From: Devosia indica
GTDB taxonomy: Bacteria; Pseudomonadota; Alphaproteobacteria; Rhizobiales; Devosiaceae
Assembly: GCF_003056405.1 (NCBI RefSeq)
Contig: NZ_PYVZ01000006.1
Coordinates: 62,001-126,000, forward strand
Direction of reading: 5' to 3'
DNA: 64,000 nucleotides
The position numbers and the translations under genes were made by a program. Below the pieces are notes generated by a model. The model was not told the origin of the DNA. It did not search any database and saw nothing but the letters and a program-made list of their open reading frames with translations. This document shows, one piece after another, positions 9,270 to 17,964 of this stretch. Within the stretch, counting starts at the first letter, position 1. Each line of letters opens with the position of its first letter.

Positions 9270-10019
9270 TCAGCTTGCCGGCAGCATCCCCACAAGCACC
9301 GGCTCGGCGCGGAACTTGTCAGGAAAAATCTCCTCGAGGGCCGCGATCTTGGGCAGGTCGTGCACCACGATATAGGGCCAGTCCGGATTGAGCGTCAGGA
9401 AATCCTGGTGGTACTGCTCGGCCGGGTAGAAGGCCTTGAAAGGCTCGAGCGTCGTGACGATCGGACCCTCGAACAGGCCGGTCGCGTCCAATTGCTCGAT
9501 GTAGGCCTGGGCGACGCGGCGCTGATCCTCATTGAGCGGGAAGATGGTCGAGCGATATTGCGTGCCACGGTCGGGGCCCTGGTAGTTGAGCTGGGTAGGG
9601 TTGTGCGCGACCGAGAAATAGATGTGCATCAATTCGCCGAAGCTGACGATCTGAGGGTCGTAGGTGATCTCGACGGTTTCGGCATGGCCGGTGTCGCCGC
9701 GGTTGGTCCTGTCATAGGTAGCGGTGGCCGCCTCGCCCCCGGAGTAGCCCGAGACCGCGTTGGTGACACCCTTGACCCGCTGGAACACGCCCTGGACGCC
9801 CCAGAAGCACCCCCCGGCGAACACTGCAGTCGCGGTGGTATTGCCCGTTTCGTCCAGATCCAGCGCAGGGGCCGGAATAACCACAGGCTCTTCCTGTGCT
9901 TGCGGGGACATTGCGGCAAAAGGCAAGGCGAGAGCAGACAAGGCGGCGAAGCCTGCCAGCAAGCGGCGGCGTGGCAGGCGACCTGCAAATGCGAATTGTG
10001 GTGACCGGCTTTCGGGCAT
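9270..10019 (-). CDS. msrA: Peptide-methionine (S)-S-oxide reductase, exported form
   Basis: MsrA reduces methionine-S-sulfoxide in proteins. The catalytic motif GCFWG has its nucleophilic Cys at residue 71, and the family segments GYSGG, DPQIVSFGELMHIYF and QYRSTIF follow. The protein has 249 residues, longer than cytoplasmic MsrA, because of an N-terminal signal: PRRRLLAGFAALSALALPFA looks like a twin-arginine or Sec signal with a basic n-region. This implies periplasmic repair of oxidised methionines. No msrB partner is adjacent. Confidence in the family is high; the export route is inferred. Confidence 0.93.
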   Translation of the reverse strand: MPESRSPQFAFAGRLPRRRLLAGFAALSALALPFAAMSPQAQEEPVVIPAPALDLDETGNTTATAVFAGGCFWGVQGVFQRVKGVTNAVSGYSGGEAATATYDRTNRGDTGHAETVEITYDPQIVSFGELMHIYFSVAHNPTQLNYQGPDRGTQYRSTIFPLNEDQRRVAQAYIEQLDATGLFEGPIVTTLEPFKAFYPAEQYHQDFLTLNPDWPYIVVHDLPKIAALEEIFPDKFRAEPVLVGMLPAS

Positions 10020-10171
10020 CTTGAAACCTCATGCTGAATAACTGCCAGCATATACGGTCATCATGCGCCCGAAGTTACGCCGGATCACCCGGCTCACGAC
10101 TATATGATAAATGGCAGCGCCATTGCGCGGCAGCGCCAACCTAATCCGAACCAACAATGTTATGGAAAAGG

Positions 10172-10248
<77 letters not shown>

Positions 10249-10529
10249 AGCGCTTGCGAACAAGTCTTTCGCGCAACGTGGCGTCCATGTACTGGGCGCC
10301 TAATGTGAAGTCAAGCGCCCTGCCCGCATTCTGTCGCAGAAAATGCGCATTCGCCTGACGGGGCTGTGGATAACTTCTTAAGATCAAAGGATAGGAGCGA
10401 AAAGCTGATGCGTTGGGTCAGCTCAGCGCAATCGCGGGACATTGGGTAGGGACGACGCTTTGCAGGTCGGGCGGGACGGGTCCCGCTTGTGGCCCGCGCT
10501 GATCGGCCTATTGTGCAATTGCGGGGGAA

Positions 10530-10605
<76 letters not shown>

Positions 10606-10686
10606 GCAGCGGCCGGAGCCGACTGATTGGCGCCCTGATTAGGGCGCAAGCCCCTGCCCGTCAACTGACATTTGCAGGAATAGAAA

Positions 10687-10713
10687 CGGCCCCGGCGAAA
10701 TCGCACGGGGCCG
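10687..10713 (-). terminator. Possible terminator downstream of the HU gene
   Basis: An 8-base-pair stem CGGCCCCG/CGGGGCCG lies about 30 bases past the HU stop codon. On the minus strand it is followed only by TTTCTATT, so it is weak as a classical terminator. Confidence 0.45.
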
Positions 10714-10740
10714 ATTGCCAAAGTCCGGCAGAACGCAATC

Positions 10741-11013
10741 TTAGTTGATGGCGTCCTTGAGACCCTTACCGGGCTTGAACTTGGCCTGGTTCGAAGCCGG
10801 AATCTGAATCTCGGCACCAGTGGCCGGATTGCGGCCGGTCGAAGCCTTGCGCTGGGAGACGGCAAAGGTGCCGAAACCGACCAGACGAACTTCGTCGCCG
10901 CCCTTGAGAGCAGCAGTAATGGCTTCGAACACTGCGTCAACCGCTTCGGCGGCCTGTGCCTTGGTGATCGTAGCCTTGTCGGCAACGACGCCAACCAGAT
11001 CGTTTTTGTTCAT
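10741..11013 (-). CDS. hup: DNA-binding protein HU
   Basis: This 90-residue histone-like nucleoid protein bends and compacts DNA as a dimer. It starts MNKNDLVGVVA. The helical dimerisation region is followed by LVGFGTFAVSQRKASTGRNP, the HU/IHF signature running into the DNA-binding beta arm with its conserved Arg-Asn-Pro tip. The length is exactly that of the family. tRNA-Val and tRNA-Asp follow on the same strand. In many rhizobia lon precedes this gene; here an efflux-pump gene does, and no lon is seen. Confidence 0.97.
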   Translation of the reverse strand: MNKNDLVGVVADKATITKAQAAEAVDAVFEAITAALKGGDEVRLVGFGTFAVSQRKASTGRNPATGAEIQIPASNQAKFKPGKGLKDAIN

Positions 11014-11177
11014 AGCGTTTCCTCACAGTGAATGCCCGCCGTCTCTGGCGAACGAAAACGCCGACAACCTTTTGTGATTCTGCGCTTGGCGCAAGGAAAT
11101 CCGGGGGTTTTCGGCTGCCCGACGGTGCAAAGCTGTTAATGAACTGGAAAAAACGCCCCCGCAAGCCCGCATTGGGC

Positions 11178-11198
11178 AAAAAGCCCCGTATTCCGGGG
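11178..11198 (-). terminator. Probable terminator of the MFS transporter gene
   Basis: On the minus strand the stem CCCCG-GAATA-CGGGG (11198-11184) is followed directly by CTTTTTG, about 20 bases after the MFS stop codon at 11215. The stem is short (5 bp) but the U-tract is good. Confidence 0.55.
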
Positions 11199-11214
11199 AT
11201 TGTCCCCGTTTTGC

Positions 11215-12414
11215 CTAGCCAGGGTGCACCGTTTGCACAGTCAATGTGCGTCGAATGCCCGTCATCAGCGGTACGGCCATGAGATAAATGCAGATGGCGA
11301 CCAGCCAAATTGCGCCCGGCCAGCTCGGGCGCAGGCCATGATAGGTCAGTGAGAAGAAGAGTGGCCCGAACACGGATGCGAGGCTGACCAGGCTCGCCAG
11401 GACGCCCTGCAGCTGGCCCTGCCGTTCCGAATCGACTTGCCGGGTCAGCAAGGATTGCAGGGCCGGCATGCCGATGCCGCCCAGGGCGAATATCGGCATG
11501 ATGACAAAGACCAGCCAGCCTTGTCCGGACAGGGCCATGACCAGCATGGCGCTGATCTCGCAGGCCATGCCCAGCAAAAGGGCCCAGCGTTCACCCAGGC
11601 GCGCCACGGCGGGGCCGGTCAGGAAGGCCTGCGCGATGGCATGCAACAGACCATATGCCCCCAGGGACAACCCGATCATCATGCCGTTCCAGGCAAAGAC
11701 GTCCTCGCCAAAGATAGCCCAGATGCTGCCGTAGACGGTGCCGACGAGGTTCATGACGAGATAGATCGCCATGAGCGGAATGAGCGCTTTGAACGTCAGC
11801 GCCCAGGCCAGGGGCTTGAATGGGTTCAGCGTGCTCCAGGTGAAGCGTGTACCCTTCTGGCCGGGACGAGATTCAGGCAGCAGAAACAGCGCCAGGGCGA
11901 AGTTGGCAGCGTTGAGAAGCGCGGCGATCAGGAAGGGCGAACGCAGCCAGATATCGCCAAGTATGCCGCCCAGCACGGGGCCGACGATGAAGCCGATTCC
12001 GAACATGGCATGGAACAGGCCGAATCGCCTGGCCCTTTGTTCTTCAGTCGAGATGTCGGTGATGTAGGCGGTTGCCACCGCCATATTGGCGCTGGTGATG
12101 CCGGCAATGGCACGACCGATCACCAGCAACCAGAGCTCGGGTGCAAAGGCCATGACCAGATAGTCGATGGCCGCACCCGCCAAGGAGACCAGCAGAACCG
12201 GCCGACGGCCGAATCGGTCGCTCAGCACGCCAAGGATGGGCGAAAACAGGAACTGACAGGCAGAGTAGAGCGCCAGCATGACACCCAAAAGGGTGGCGAT
12301 GTCGGTGGTGTGTCCCACATCGCGCAACAGCGCGGGCAGAATCGGGAAGATCAGTCCGATACCCACGGCATCGAGCATGACTGCGGCGAGAATGACGACC
12401 AGCGCCTTGTTCAT
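11215..12414 (-). CDS. MFS efflux transporter, Tet(A)/Tet(G)-like
   Basis: This 399-residue protein has about 12 hydrophobic helices. It resembles class A/G tetracycline-proton antiporters along its length: LDAVGIGLIFPILPALLRD in helix 1, motif A GVLSDRFGRRPVLLVSLAGA, the helix-5 segment GPVLGGILGD, and GGIGMPALQSLLTRQV plus ERQGQLQG in the C-half. The start ATG has GGAG 8 bases upstream. No tetR-type repressor gene lies beside it, unlike mobile tet modules, and there are no mobile-element traces. It is more likely a chromosomal drug/proton antiporter of unknown substrate than an acquired resistance gene. Confidence 0.88.
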   Translation of the reverse strand: MNKALVVILAAVMLDAVGIGLIFPILPALLRDVGHTTDIATLLGVMLALYSACQFLFSPILGVLSDRFGRRPVLLVSLAGAAIDYLVMAFAPELWLLVIGRAIAGITSANMAVATAYITDISTEEQRARRFGLFHAMFGIGFIVGPVLGGILGDIWLRSPFLIAALLNAANFALALFLLPESRPGQKGTRFTWSTLNPFKPLAWALTFKALIPLMAIYLVMNLVGTVYGSIWAIFGEDVFAWNGMMIGLSLGAYGLLHAIAQAFLTGPAVARLGERWALLLGMACEISAMLVMALSGQGWLVFVIMPIFALGGIGMPALQSLLTRQVDSERQGQLQGVLASLVSLASVFGPLFFSLTYHGLRPSWPGAIWLVAICIYLMAVPLMTGIRRTLTVQTVHPG

Positions 12415-12556
12415 TGGGCAACTCCAGACATACGCGCCGCATGGGATAGGGCCTCAAGCGCGGCTCAGGCCAAGCCAGGTCGATCCGCGATTTAGTCAAA
12501 CCGCCCTTGTGCAGCAAGACAAAGGCGGCAATGGCCCGAATAAGTGACAAGGCATG

Positions 12557-14050
12557 TCAGGAGCCCGCGCCGCCTTCAAATAGGTGTGTGGCGAGCAGGT
12601 TGGGCAGCAAGGGAGGCAGGTCCTCGCTCAGCATGCCCGGACCGCCGAAGCGGCTGGCCGCCTCGGCGTGCAGCCAGACGGCCGCGCTGGCCGCTTCAAA
12701 TCCCGGCATGCCCTGGGCGAGCAGGCCGGCGACCATGCCGGCCAGAACATCCCCTGCCCCCGCTGTTCCGAGCCAGTATGGAGCATTGTCGTTGATTGCA
12801 GCATGGCCATCGGGTGCGGCGATGACGGTGTCGCGTCCCTTGAGGATTACATAGGCCCCTGACCGGTTGGCTGCAGTGCGCGCGCGCGCCAGCTTGTCGC
12901 CCTCAAGACCGGGAAAGAGCCGGGCAAATTCGCCTTCATGGGGCGTCAACACAACTGGCGTGGCTCGCCGATGGATCTGAACGAACAGTCTGTCCGGCCA
13001 GTCGGCGAAACTGGTCAGGGCGTCGGCGTCGAGCACCAGCGCCGCTTTTGCAGCAAGGCCCACTTCGACATGCGCCATGGTTGCCGGTCCGATACCGGCC
13101 GCCGGGCCGATGACACAGGCATTGTGCCGCTCGTCCGCAAGGATCGCCGCTGTGTCTTCGGCAGATGACGCCGATCGCAGCATGATGGCGGTGACATGCG
13201 CTGCGTGTACCGTGAGTGCCTCTTCGGCACCAAAAAGCGTAACGAGACCCGCACCGATCCGGAAGGCACCCATCGCCGCCAGACGCGCAGCACCCGTCTG
13301 CAACGGGCCGCCAGAGAGCACCGCCACATGTCCCCGATCAAATTTGTGACCATCGCTGACCGGGCTGGGCAGCACCCACAAACCGGGTGCGTTGCGCCAG
13401 GTCCTTGGCCCGATAGCATCAAGGACGCTGGCGGGTATGCCGATGTCGGCAAGGGCCAGCCTGCCGCACAGGTCGCGCCCCGGCATCAGCAGGTGGCCGG
13501 GCTTGCGTCGAAAGAAGGTCACGGTCGAATCGGCGTTGATGGCGACGCCCCTGACCGCACCCGAGGCGCCATCGACGCCACTGGGCACGTCAATGCTGAC
13601 AACGGGCAGTGCGGATTGGTTCACACTTTCTATGACCGCTCGAAGTGGCCCGGTAATGTCCCGGTCGAGGCCAGCACCGAGCAAGCCGTCCACGATCAGG
13701 GCAGCCCCCTCGAGCGCCAACTGACCTGTCTCGCATGATCCTGTCCAGCGGGCCGCCATTTCCGCAGCATCGCCGTGCAGGCGTGTCTGGTCCGTGGACA
13801 ACCAGAGTCGCACCGACCAACCCATGCTCTGCAGCAGGCGGGCGACGACAAAGCCATCGCCGCCATTATTGCCAGGCCCGCACAGCACCAGTACGGGCAC
13901 GCGTGAGTACGTGGCGGCGATCCAATCGGCCACCGCCCGGCCGGCGTGCTCCATCAGGTCCTGCGAAGCAATACCGGACTGCACCGCCAAACGGTCGGCT
14001 TGTGCCATCTCCGCAGGGGTCAAAAGAGCATCACGGTGCTGAAGGGACAT
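12557..14050 (-). CDS. nnr: Bifunctional NAD(P)H-hydrate epimerase / ADP-dependent dehydratase
   Basis: This 497-residue metabolite-repair enzyme restores hydrated NADH and NADPH. The N-terminal YjeF_N epimerase domain, about residues 1-215, contains [19 protein letters not shown]. The C-terminal dehydratase domain, about 225-490, has the ribokinase-like motif [20 protein letters not shown], which binds ADP, and [13 protein letters not shown]. The order and length are standard for the fused bacterial form. In several Rhizobiales this gene lies next to glnB-glnA; here the two PilZ genes lie between. Confidence 0.95.
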   Translation of the reverse strand: MSLQHRDALLTPAEMAQADRLAVQSGIASQDLMEHAGRAVADWIAATYSRVPVLVLCGPGNNGGDGFVVARLLQSMGWSVRLWLSTDQTRLHGDAAEMAARWTGSCETGQLALEGAALIVDGLLGAGLDRDITGPLRAVIESVNQSALPVVSIDVPSGVDGASGAVRGVAINADSTVTFFRRKPGHLLMPGRDLCGRLALADIGIPASVLDAIGPRTWRNAPGLWVLPSPVSDGHKFDRGHVAVLSGGPLQTGAARLAAMGAFRIGAGLVTLFGAEEALTVHAAHVTAIMLRSASSAEDTAAILADERHNACVIGPAAGIGPATMAHVEVGLAAKAALVLDADALTSFADWPDRLFVQIHRRATPVVLTPHEGEFARLFPGLEGDKLARARTAANRSGAYVILKGRDTVIAAPDGHAAINDNAPYWLGTAGAGDVLAGMVAGLLAQGMPGFEAASAAVWLHAEAASRFGGPGMLSEDLPPLLPNLLATHLFEGGAGS

Positions 14051-14200
14051 GTGGGTGGCCGAAATTGGAAATGTGAACGATTGGAAACTTCAGATTAAGA
14101 ACAAATTTACATCAGATGCGCCAATTGATTATCGATTGGGAAAACTCCTTAAGGGGTAATATTCGATTGGTTCTGATAGTGACAGCTGGGAGGGGGGCCC

Positions 14201-14857
14201 ATGTCATTGATCGCCACAGTAGATGGCAGCGGCCTGGGCGCAAAGGCCAGCACACATGATGTCCGGTTCATTGGGGCGCTGGCAGGCCGCTATGCCCTGC
14301 CGGAGCGCCGCCAAGGCGAGAATGGCAAGATTCCGGTCTATGCCTGCCGGCTTTGCTCAATCTCCACCCGCATACTGGTTTCGGTGGGTCCGGTGGTTGG
14401 AAAAGAGGGCGAGACAGTCTCCTGTCACTTCAACGAATTCGGGATGCTGCGAGGGCGCATAACGCGCCGGCTGGCGTCTGGTTTCGTTGCCGACCTGCAT
14501 ATGAATGACAATGAGCGCGAAAAACTGGCAGCCAAGATCGACTGGCGGAAAAGGCATGTGCATGCGCAAGTGCCGGACAAGCGCGAGCACAAGCGCGTCC
14601 AGCCACGCGATCCGCGCAGCACAATCGTCTTGGCGGACGGTCAAAGCCTGCCCTGTTTCGTGATCGACATGTCGCGGTCGGGGGCGGCCGTTTCGGCCCA
14701 CTACTGGCCAGAGTTGGGCACGCCCATGGCGCTGGGCCGCATAGTCGGCCGGGTGGTCCGGCACCTTGAAGTCGGGTTTGCATTGCAGTTCATCCAACCC
14801 CAAGCGTTCGAAGAGCTCGAGCACCTGATCAAGCCCGCCATTGCGCCCACGCCGTAA
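14201..14857 (+). CDS. PilZ-domain protein 1 (c-di-GMP receptor candidate)
   Basis: This 218-residue soluble protein has the C-terminal PilZ signature: REHKR near residue 127 (RxxxR) and DMSRSG near residue 153 (D/NxSxxG), the residues that bind cyclic di-GMP. The N-terminal half, about residues 27-110, contains FGMLRGRITRRLASGF, which looks like a degenerate copy of the C-terminal LGRIVGRVVRHLEVGF, so there may be two PilZ-like barrels. A strong ribosome-binding site, GGGAGG, precedes the ATG. A paralogue follows at 14962. It is cytoplasmic, with no output domain; a c-di-GMP-switched partner-binding role is inferred from the family. Confidence 0.85.
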   Translation: MSLIATVDGSGLGAKASTHDVRFIGALAGRYALPERRQGENGKIPVYACRLCSISTRILVSVGPVVGKEGETVSCHFNEFGMLRGRITRRLASGFVADLHMNDNEREKLAAKIDWRKRHVHAQVPDKREHKRVQPRDPRSTIVLADGQSLPCFVIDMSRSGAAVSAHYWPELGTPMALGRIVGRVVRHLEVGFALQFIQPQAFEELEHLIKPAIAPTP

Positions 14858-14961
14858 CGTAAGCCATTGGTCACCGATCTCGATAAAATGCGAATAATCA
14901 GTGCAATGCCGCGTTGACGGGGCTGATGCATGCTCTTTCGACCACCAGAGGGAGGTCGGAA

Positions 14962-15612
14962 TTGCCCGAAGTTCTGGAACGTCCAACAATTGCCTTGCAC
15001 GGTATCGCCAGCGTGGCGGGACGCTATGTCATCGGCGAACAACCAACCCACCCCGGAATCAACCTGTTCGCCTGCCGGCTGCGCATGATCGGCAGCGACA
15101 ATCTGCGGCTCACGGCCCCGGTCATTCCGCAAATGGGTGAGCAGGTTACAACCAGCTTCAACTCCTTTGGCACCCTGACTGGCCGGGTCACCCGCCAGTT
15201 CGAAGACGGGTTCGAGGTGAGCATCGAGCACGACGCAGCGGGGCGCGATCGCCTCAATGCCCGCATCACCAGTTTCAGCGAGAAGCTCTGGACGGCGGAG
15301 ACGGACCGGCGAGCGGCCCAGCGCGTTATGCCGAGCAATCCACGCACCGTGATCGCGCGTCCGGACAATTGGTCCCAGCCCTGCCTGATCGTTGACTACT
15401 CGATCTCCGGGGCGGCCGTCTCGGCGGCTTTTCAACCCGAGGTCGGGGAGATCGTTACCGTCGGCCGGGTCACTGGCGAAGTGGTGCGCCTGTTCGACTT
15501 CGGCTTCGCGGTGCGCTTCTTCGAGCCGCAGAATGCCGATCACCTGGAGGGGCTCCTGGAGGCCCCGGATGAATGGCGCGAGGTGATGCGGCGGACCTTC
15601 AAGGCGGTCTGA
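14962..15612 (+). CDS. PilZ-domain protein 2, tandem paralogue
   Basis: This 216-residue protein shares the layout of the preceding gene. The start is set at TTG 14962 because AGGGAGG lies 6 bases upstream; a TTG at 14914 is in frame but lacks such a site. The PilZ signature is intact: RAAQR and DYSISGAAV. The N-terminal half carries FGTLTGRVTRQFEDGFEV, mirrored by VGRVTGEVVRLFDFGFAV in the C-terminal half. Conserved GRY and ACRL segments near the N-terminus are shared with paralogue 1. About 100 bases separate the genes, so they are likely co-transcribed. It is convergent with glnA. Confidence 0.85.
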   Translation: MPEVLERPTIALHGIASVAGRYVIGEQPTHPGINLFACRLRMIGSDNLRLTAPVIPQMGEQVTTSFNSFGTLTGRVTRQFEDGFEVSIEHDAAGRDRLNARITSFSEKLWTAETDRRAAQRVMPSNPRTVIARPDNWSQPCLIVDYSISGAAVSAAFQPEVGEIVTVGRVTGEVVRLFDFGFAVRFFEPQNADHLEGLLEAPDEWREVMRRTFKAV

Positions 15613-15645
15613 GAGGGCTTCGACCCAAAAGGCTTCACAGAGCCA

Positions 15646-15672
15646 AAAAGAAAGGGGCCCGAAAGGCCCCTT
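15646..15672. terminator. Terminator between pilZ2 and glnA
   Basis: The hairpin AAGGGGCC (15652-15659), loop CGAAA, GGCCCCTT (15665-15672) sits between the convergent genes. On the minus strand it is followed by CTTTCTTTTTGG, a good tail for glnA; on the plus strand the tail is only moderately T-rich. Confidence 0.8.
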
Positions 15673-15696
15673 CCCTGTTCTTTGTGTCTGCCCGCC

Positions 15697-17106
15697 TTAG
15701 GCGGAGTAGTACATCTCGTATTCGACCGGATGCGGGGTGTGCTCGAACTTGACCACTTCCTGCATCTTGAGGTCGATATAGCTATCGATGAAGTCGTCAT
15801 CCATGACGCCACCCACCTTGAGGAAGTCGCGGTCGGCCGAGAGGCTTTCCAGGGCTTCGCGCAGCGAACCGGAAACGGTCGGGATTTCCTTGAGCTCTTC
15901 CTTGGGCAGCTCGTAGAGGTCCTTGTCCATCGGGTCGCCCGGGTGGATCTTGTTCTTGATGCCGTCGAGGCCGGCCATCAGCAGCGCGGTGAACGCCAGA
16001 TAGGGGTTGGCCATCGGATCGGGGAAACGCACTTCGACGCGCTTGGACTTGGGCGACTGACCAAACGGGATACGGCAGGAGGCCGAACGGTTGCGGGCCG
16101 AGTAGGCCAGCAGCACAGGCGCTTCGAAGCCCGGCACCAGACGCTTGTAGGAATTGGTGGTCGGGTTGGTGAAGGCGTTGATGGCCTTGGCGTGCTTGAT
16201 GACGCCGCCGATGTAGTAGAGGCACTCCATCGACAGGCCGGCATACTGGTCACCGGCAAAAAGCGGCTTGCCGTCCTTCCAGATCGACTGGTGACAGTGC
16301 ATGCCCGAGCCGTTGTCGCCATAGACGGGCTTGGGCATAAAGGTTGCGGTCTTGCCATAGGCATTGGCAACCTGCTGCACGGCATATTTATAGAGCAGGA
16401 CGTCGTCGGCCGACTGGATCATCGGCTTGAACTTCATGCCGAGCTCGTGCTGGGCCGAGGCCACTTCGTGGTGGTGCTTCTCGATGATGACGCCCATCGA
16501 GCCCATGGCTTCGAGCATCTCACCGCGCATGTCCTGGGCGCTGTCGAGCGGCGGCACCGGGAAGTAGCCCTTCTTGAGGCCAATGTGGTGACCGTTGTTG
16601 CCGCCTTCATACTCAGCATTGCTGTTGACCGGCAGTTCGCTGGAATCAACCGAGAAGCCGACATTGTAGGTCGAGGTGGAGTACTTCACGTCGTCGAAAA
16701 TGAAGAATTCCGGCTCAGGACCGAACACCACGGAGTCGCCGATACCGGACGACTTGACCAGGGCTTCGGCCTTCTTGGCGATGCCGCGCGGGTCGCGGTT
16801 ATAGGGCTGGTAGGTGGCCGGCTCGAGAATGTCGCAATTGACCGCGAGGGTCGGCGCCGCAAAGAACGGATCCATATAAGCGGAGTCCGGATCGGGCATC
16901 AGCACCATGTCGCTTTCGTTGATGGCCTTCCAGCCTGCAATCGAGGAGCCGTCGAACATCACACCTTCTTCGAACATGTCGGCGTCCACCACCGAGGCGT
17001 CCATGGTGACGTGCTGGAGCTTACCGCGCAGGTCGGTGAAGCGCACATCGAGGTATTTGATGTTCTCGTCCTTAATACGCTGAACAATATCGCTTCCGGT
17101 GGTCAT
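15697..17106 (-). CDS. glnA: Glutamine synthetase, type I
   Basis: This enzyme makes glutamine from glutamate, ammonia and ATP. The chosen start, ATG 17106, follows GGGGAAGA and gives 469 residues, the usual GSI length. Visible motifs are [24 protein letters not shown], the ATP-site segment [18 protein letters not shown], and [17 protein letters not shown] contains the tyrosine that GlnE adenylylates in the GSI-beta type. The gene is 70 bases downstream of glnB on the same strand, so both are driven by the nitrogen-regulated promoter upstream of glnB. Confidence 0.98.
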   Translation of the reverse strand: MTTGSDIVQRIKDENIKYLDVRFTDLRGKLQHVTMDASVVDADMFEEGVMFDGSSIAGWKAINESDMVLMPDPDSAYMDPFFAAPTLAVNCDILEPATYQPYNRDPRGIAKKAEALVKSSGIGDSVVFGPEPEFFIFDDVKYSTSTYNVGFSVDSSELPVNSNAEYEGGNNGHHIGLKKGYFPVPPLDSAQDMRGEMLEAMGSMGVIIEKHHHEVASAQHELGMKFKPMIQSADDVLLYKYAVQQVANAYGKTATFMPKPVYGDNGSGMHCHQSIWKDGKPLFAGDQYAGLSMECLYYIGGVIKHAKAINAFTNPTTNSYKRLVPGFEAPVLLAYSARNRSASCRIPFGQSPKSKRVEVRFPDPMANPYLAFTALLMAGLDGIKNKIHPGDPMDKDLYELPKEELKEIPTVSGSLREALESLSADRDFLKVGGVMDDDFIDSYIDLKMQEVVKFEHTPHPVEYEMYYSA

Positions 17107-17176
17107 TAGGTCTTCCCCTGTCAAATGCGGAATGCTTGTTGTTGAGTTTGGCGCGGTGCGTCAGAGAGGGAGGGTC

Positions 17177-17665
<489 letters not shown>

Positions 17666-17775
17666 TTAAAGATTAGGCGAAACGCTTACTTTCTGCTCAT
17701 TTTTGTCAGAACGCAAATTCGCAATTGCCGCACAAATGGGCGGTCCGGTAGCGTGACCGCACGCCAATTCAAGCT

Positions 17776-17802
17776 TTGACTGGCTTACACTCTTCATATA
17801 GA
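17776..17802 (+). promoter_or_regulatory. Possible promoter of tRNA-Leu
   Basis: TTGACT at 17776-17781 and TATAGA at 17797-17802 are separated by 15 bases, a little short, and lie about 30 bases before the tRNA. Orientation and placement fit. Confidence 0.4.
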
Positions 17803-17833
17803 TGCATCGCCAACCCGGCCGACGGGGACCCTT

Positions 17834-17918
17834 GCGGGTGTGGCGGAACTGGTAGACGCACTGGATTTAGGTTCCAGCGCCGCAAGGCGTGGAGGTTCGA
17901 GTCCTCTCACCCGCACCA
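17834..17918 (+). tRNA. tRNA-Leu (anticodon TAG)
   Basis: This is an 85-nt class II tRNA with acceptor GCGGGTG/CACCCGC, anticodon loop TTTAGGT in the stem CTGGA/TCCAG, a long variable arm, T arm GGAGGTTCGAGTCCTC and an encoded CCA. It lies 46 bases upstream of the trigger factor gene. Confidence 0.97.
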
Positions 17919-17964
17919 TATGGCCTTCGGCCAACACTATTAATCAATACGGGATCAGACCCCA

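Noticed and set aside
10365..10373. Perfect DnaA-box-like TGTGGATAA between the two tRNA genes
   Set aside because: A single box without clustering, AT-rich unwinding region or dnaA/hemE/repABC neighbours is expected by chance and does not make an origin.
11215..12414. Acquired tetracycline-resistance gene
   Set aside because: There is no tetR, integron, IS or plasmid context, and the base composition matches the flanks.
15682..17109. 475-codon frame on the plus strand opposite glnA
   Set aside because: It is a mirror-strand artefact of glnA codon bias; the glnA product has every conserved GSI motif.
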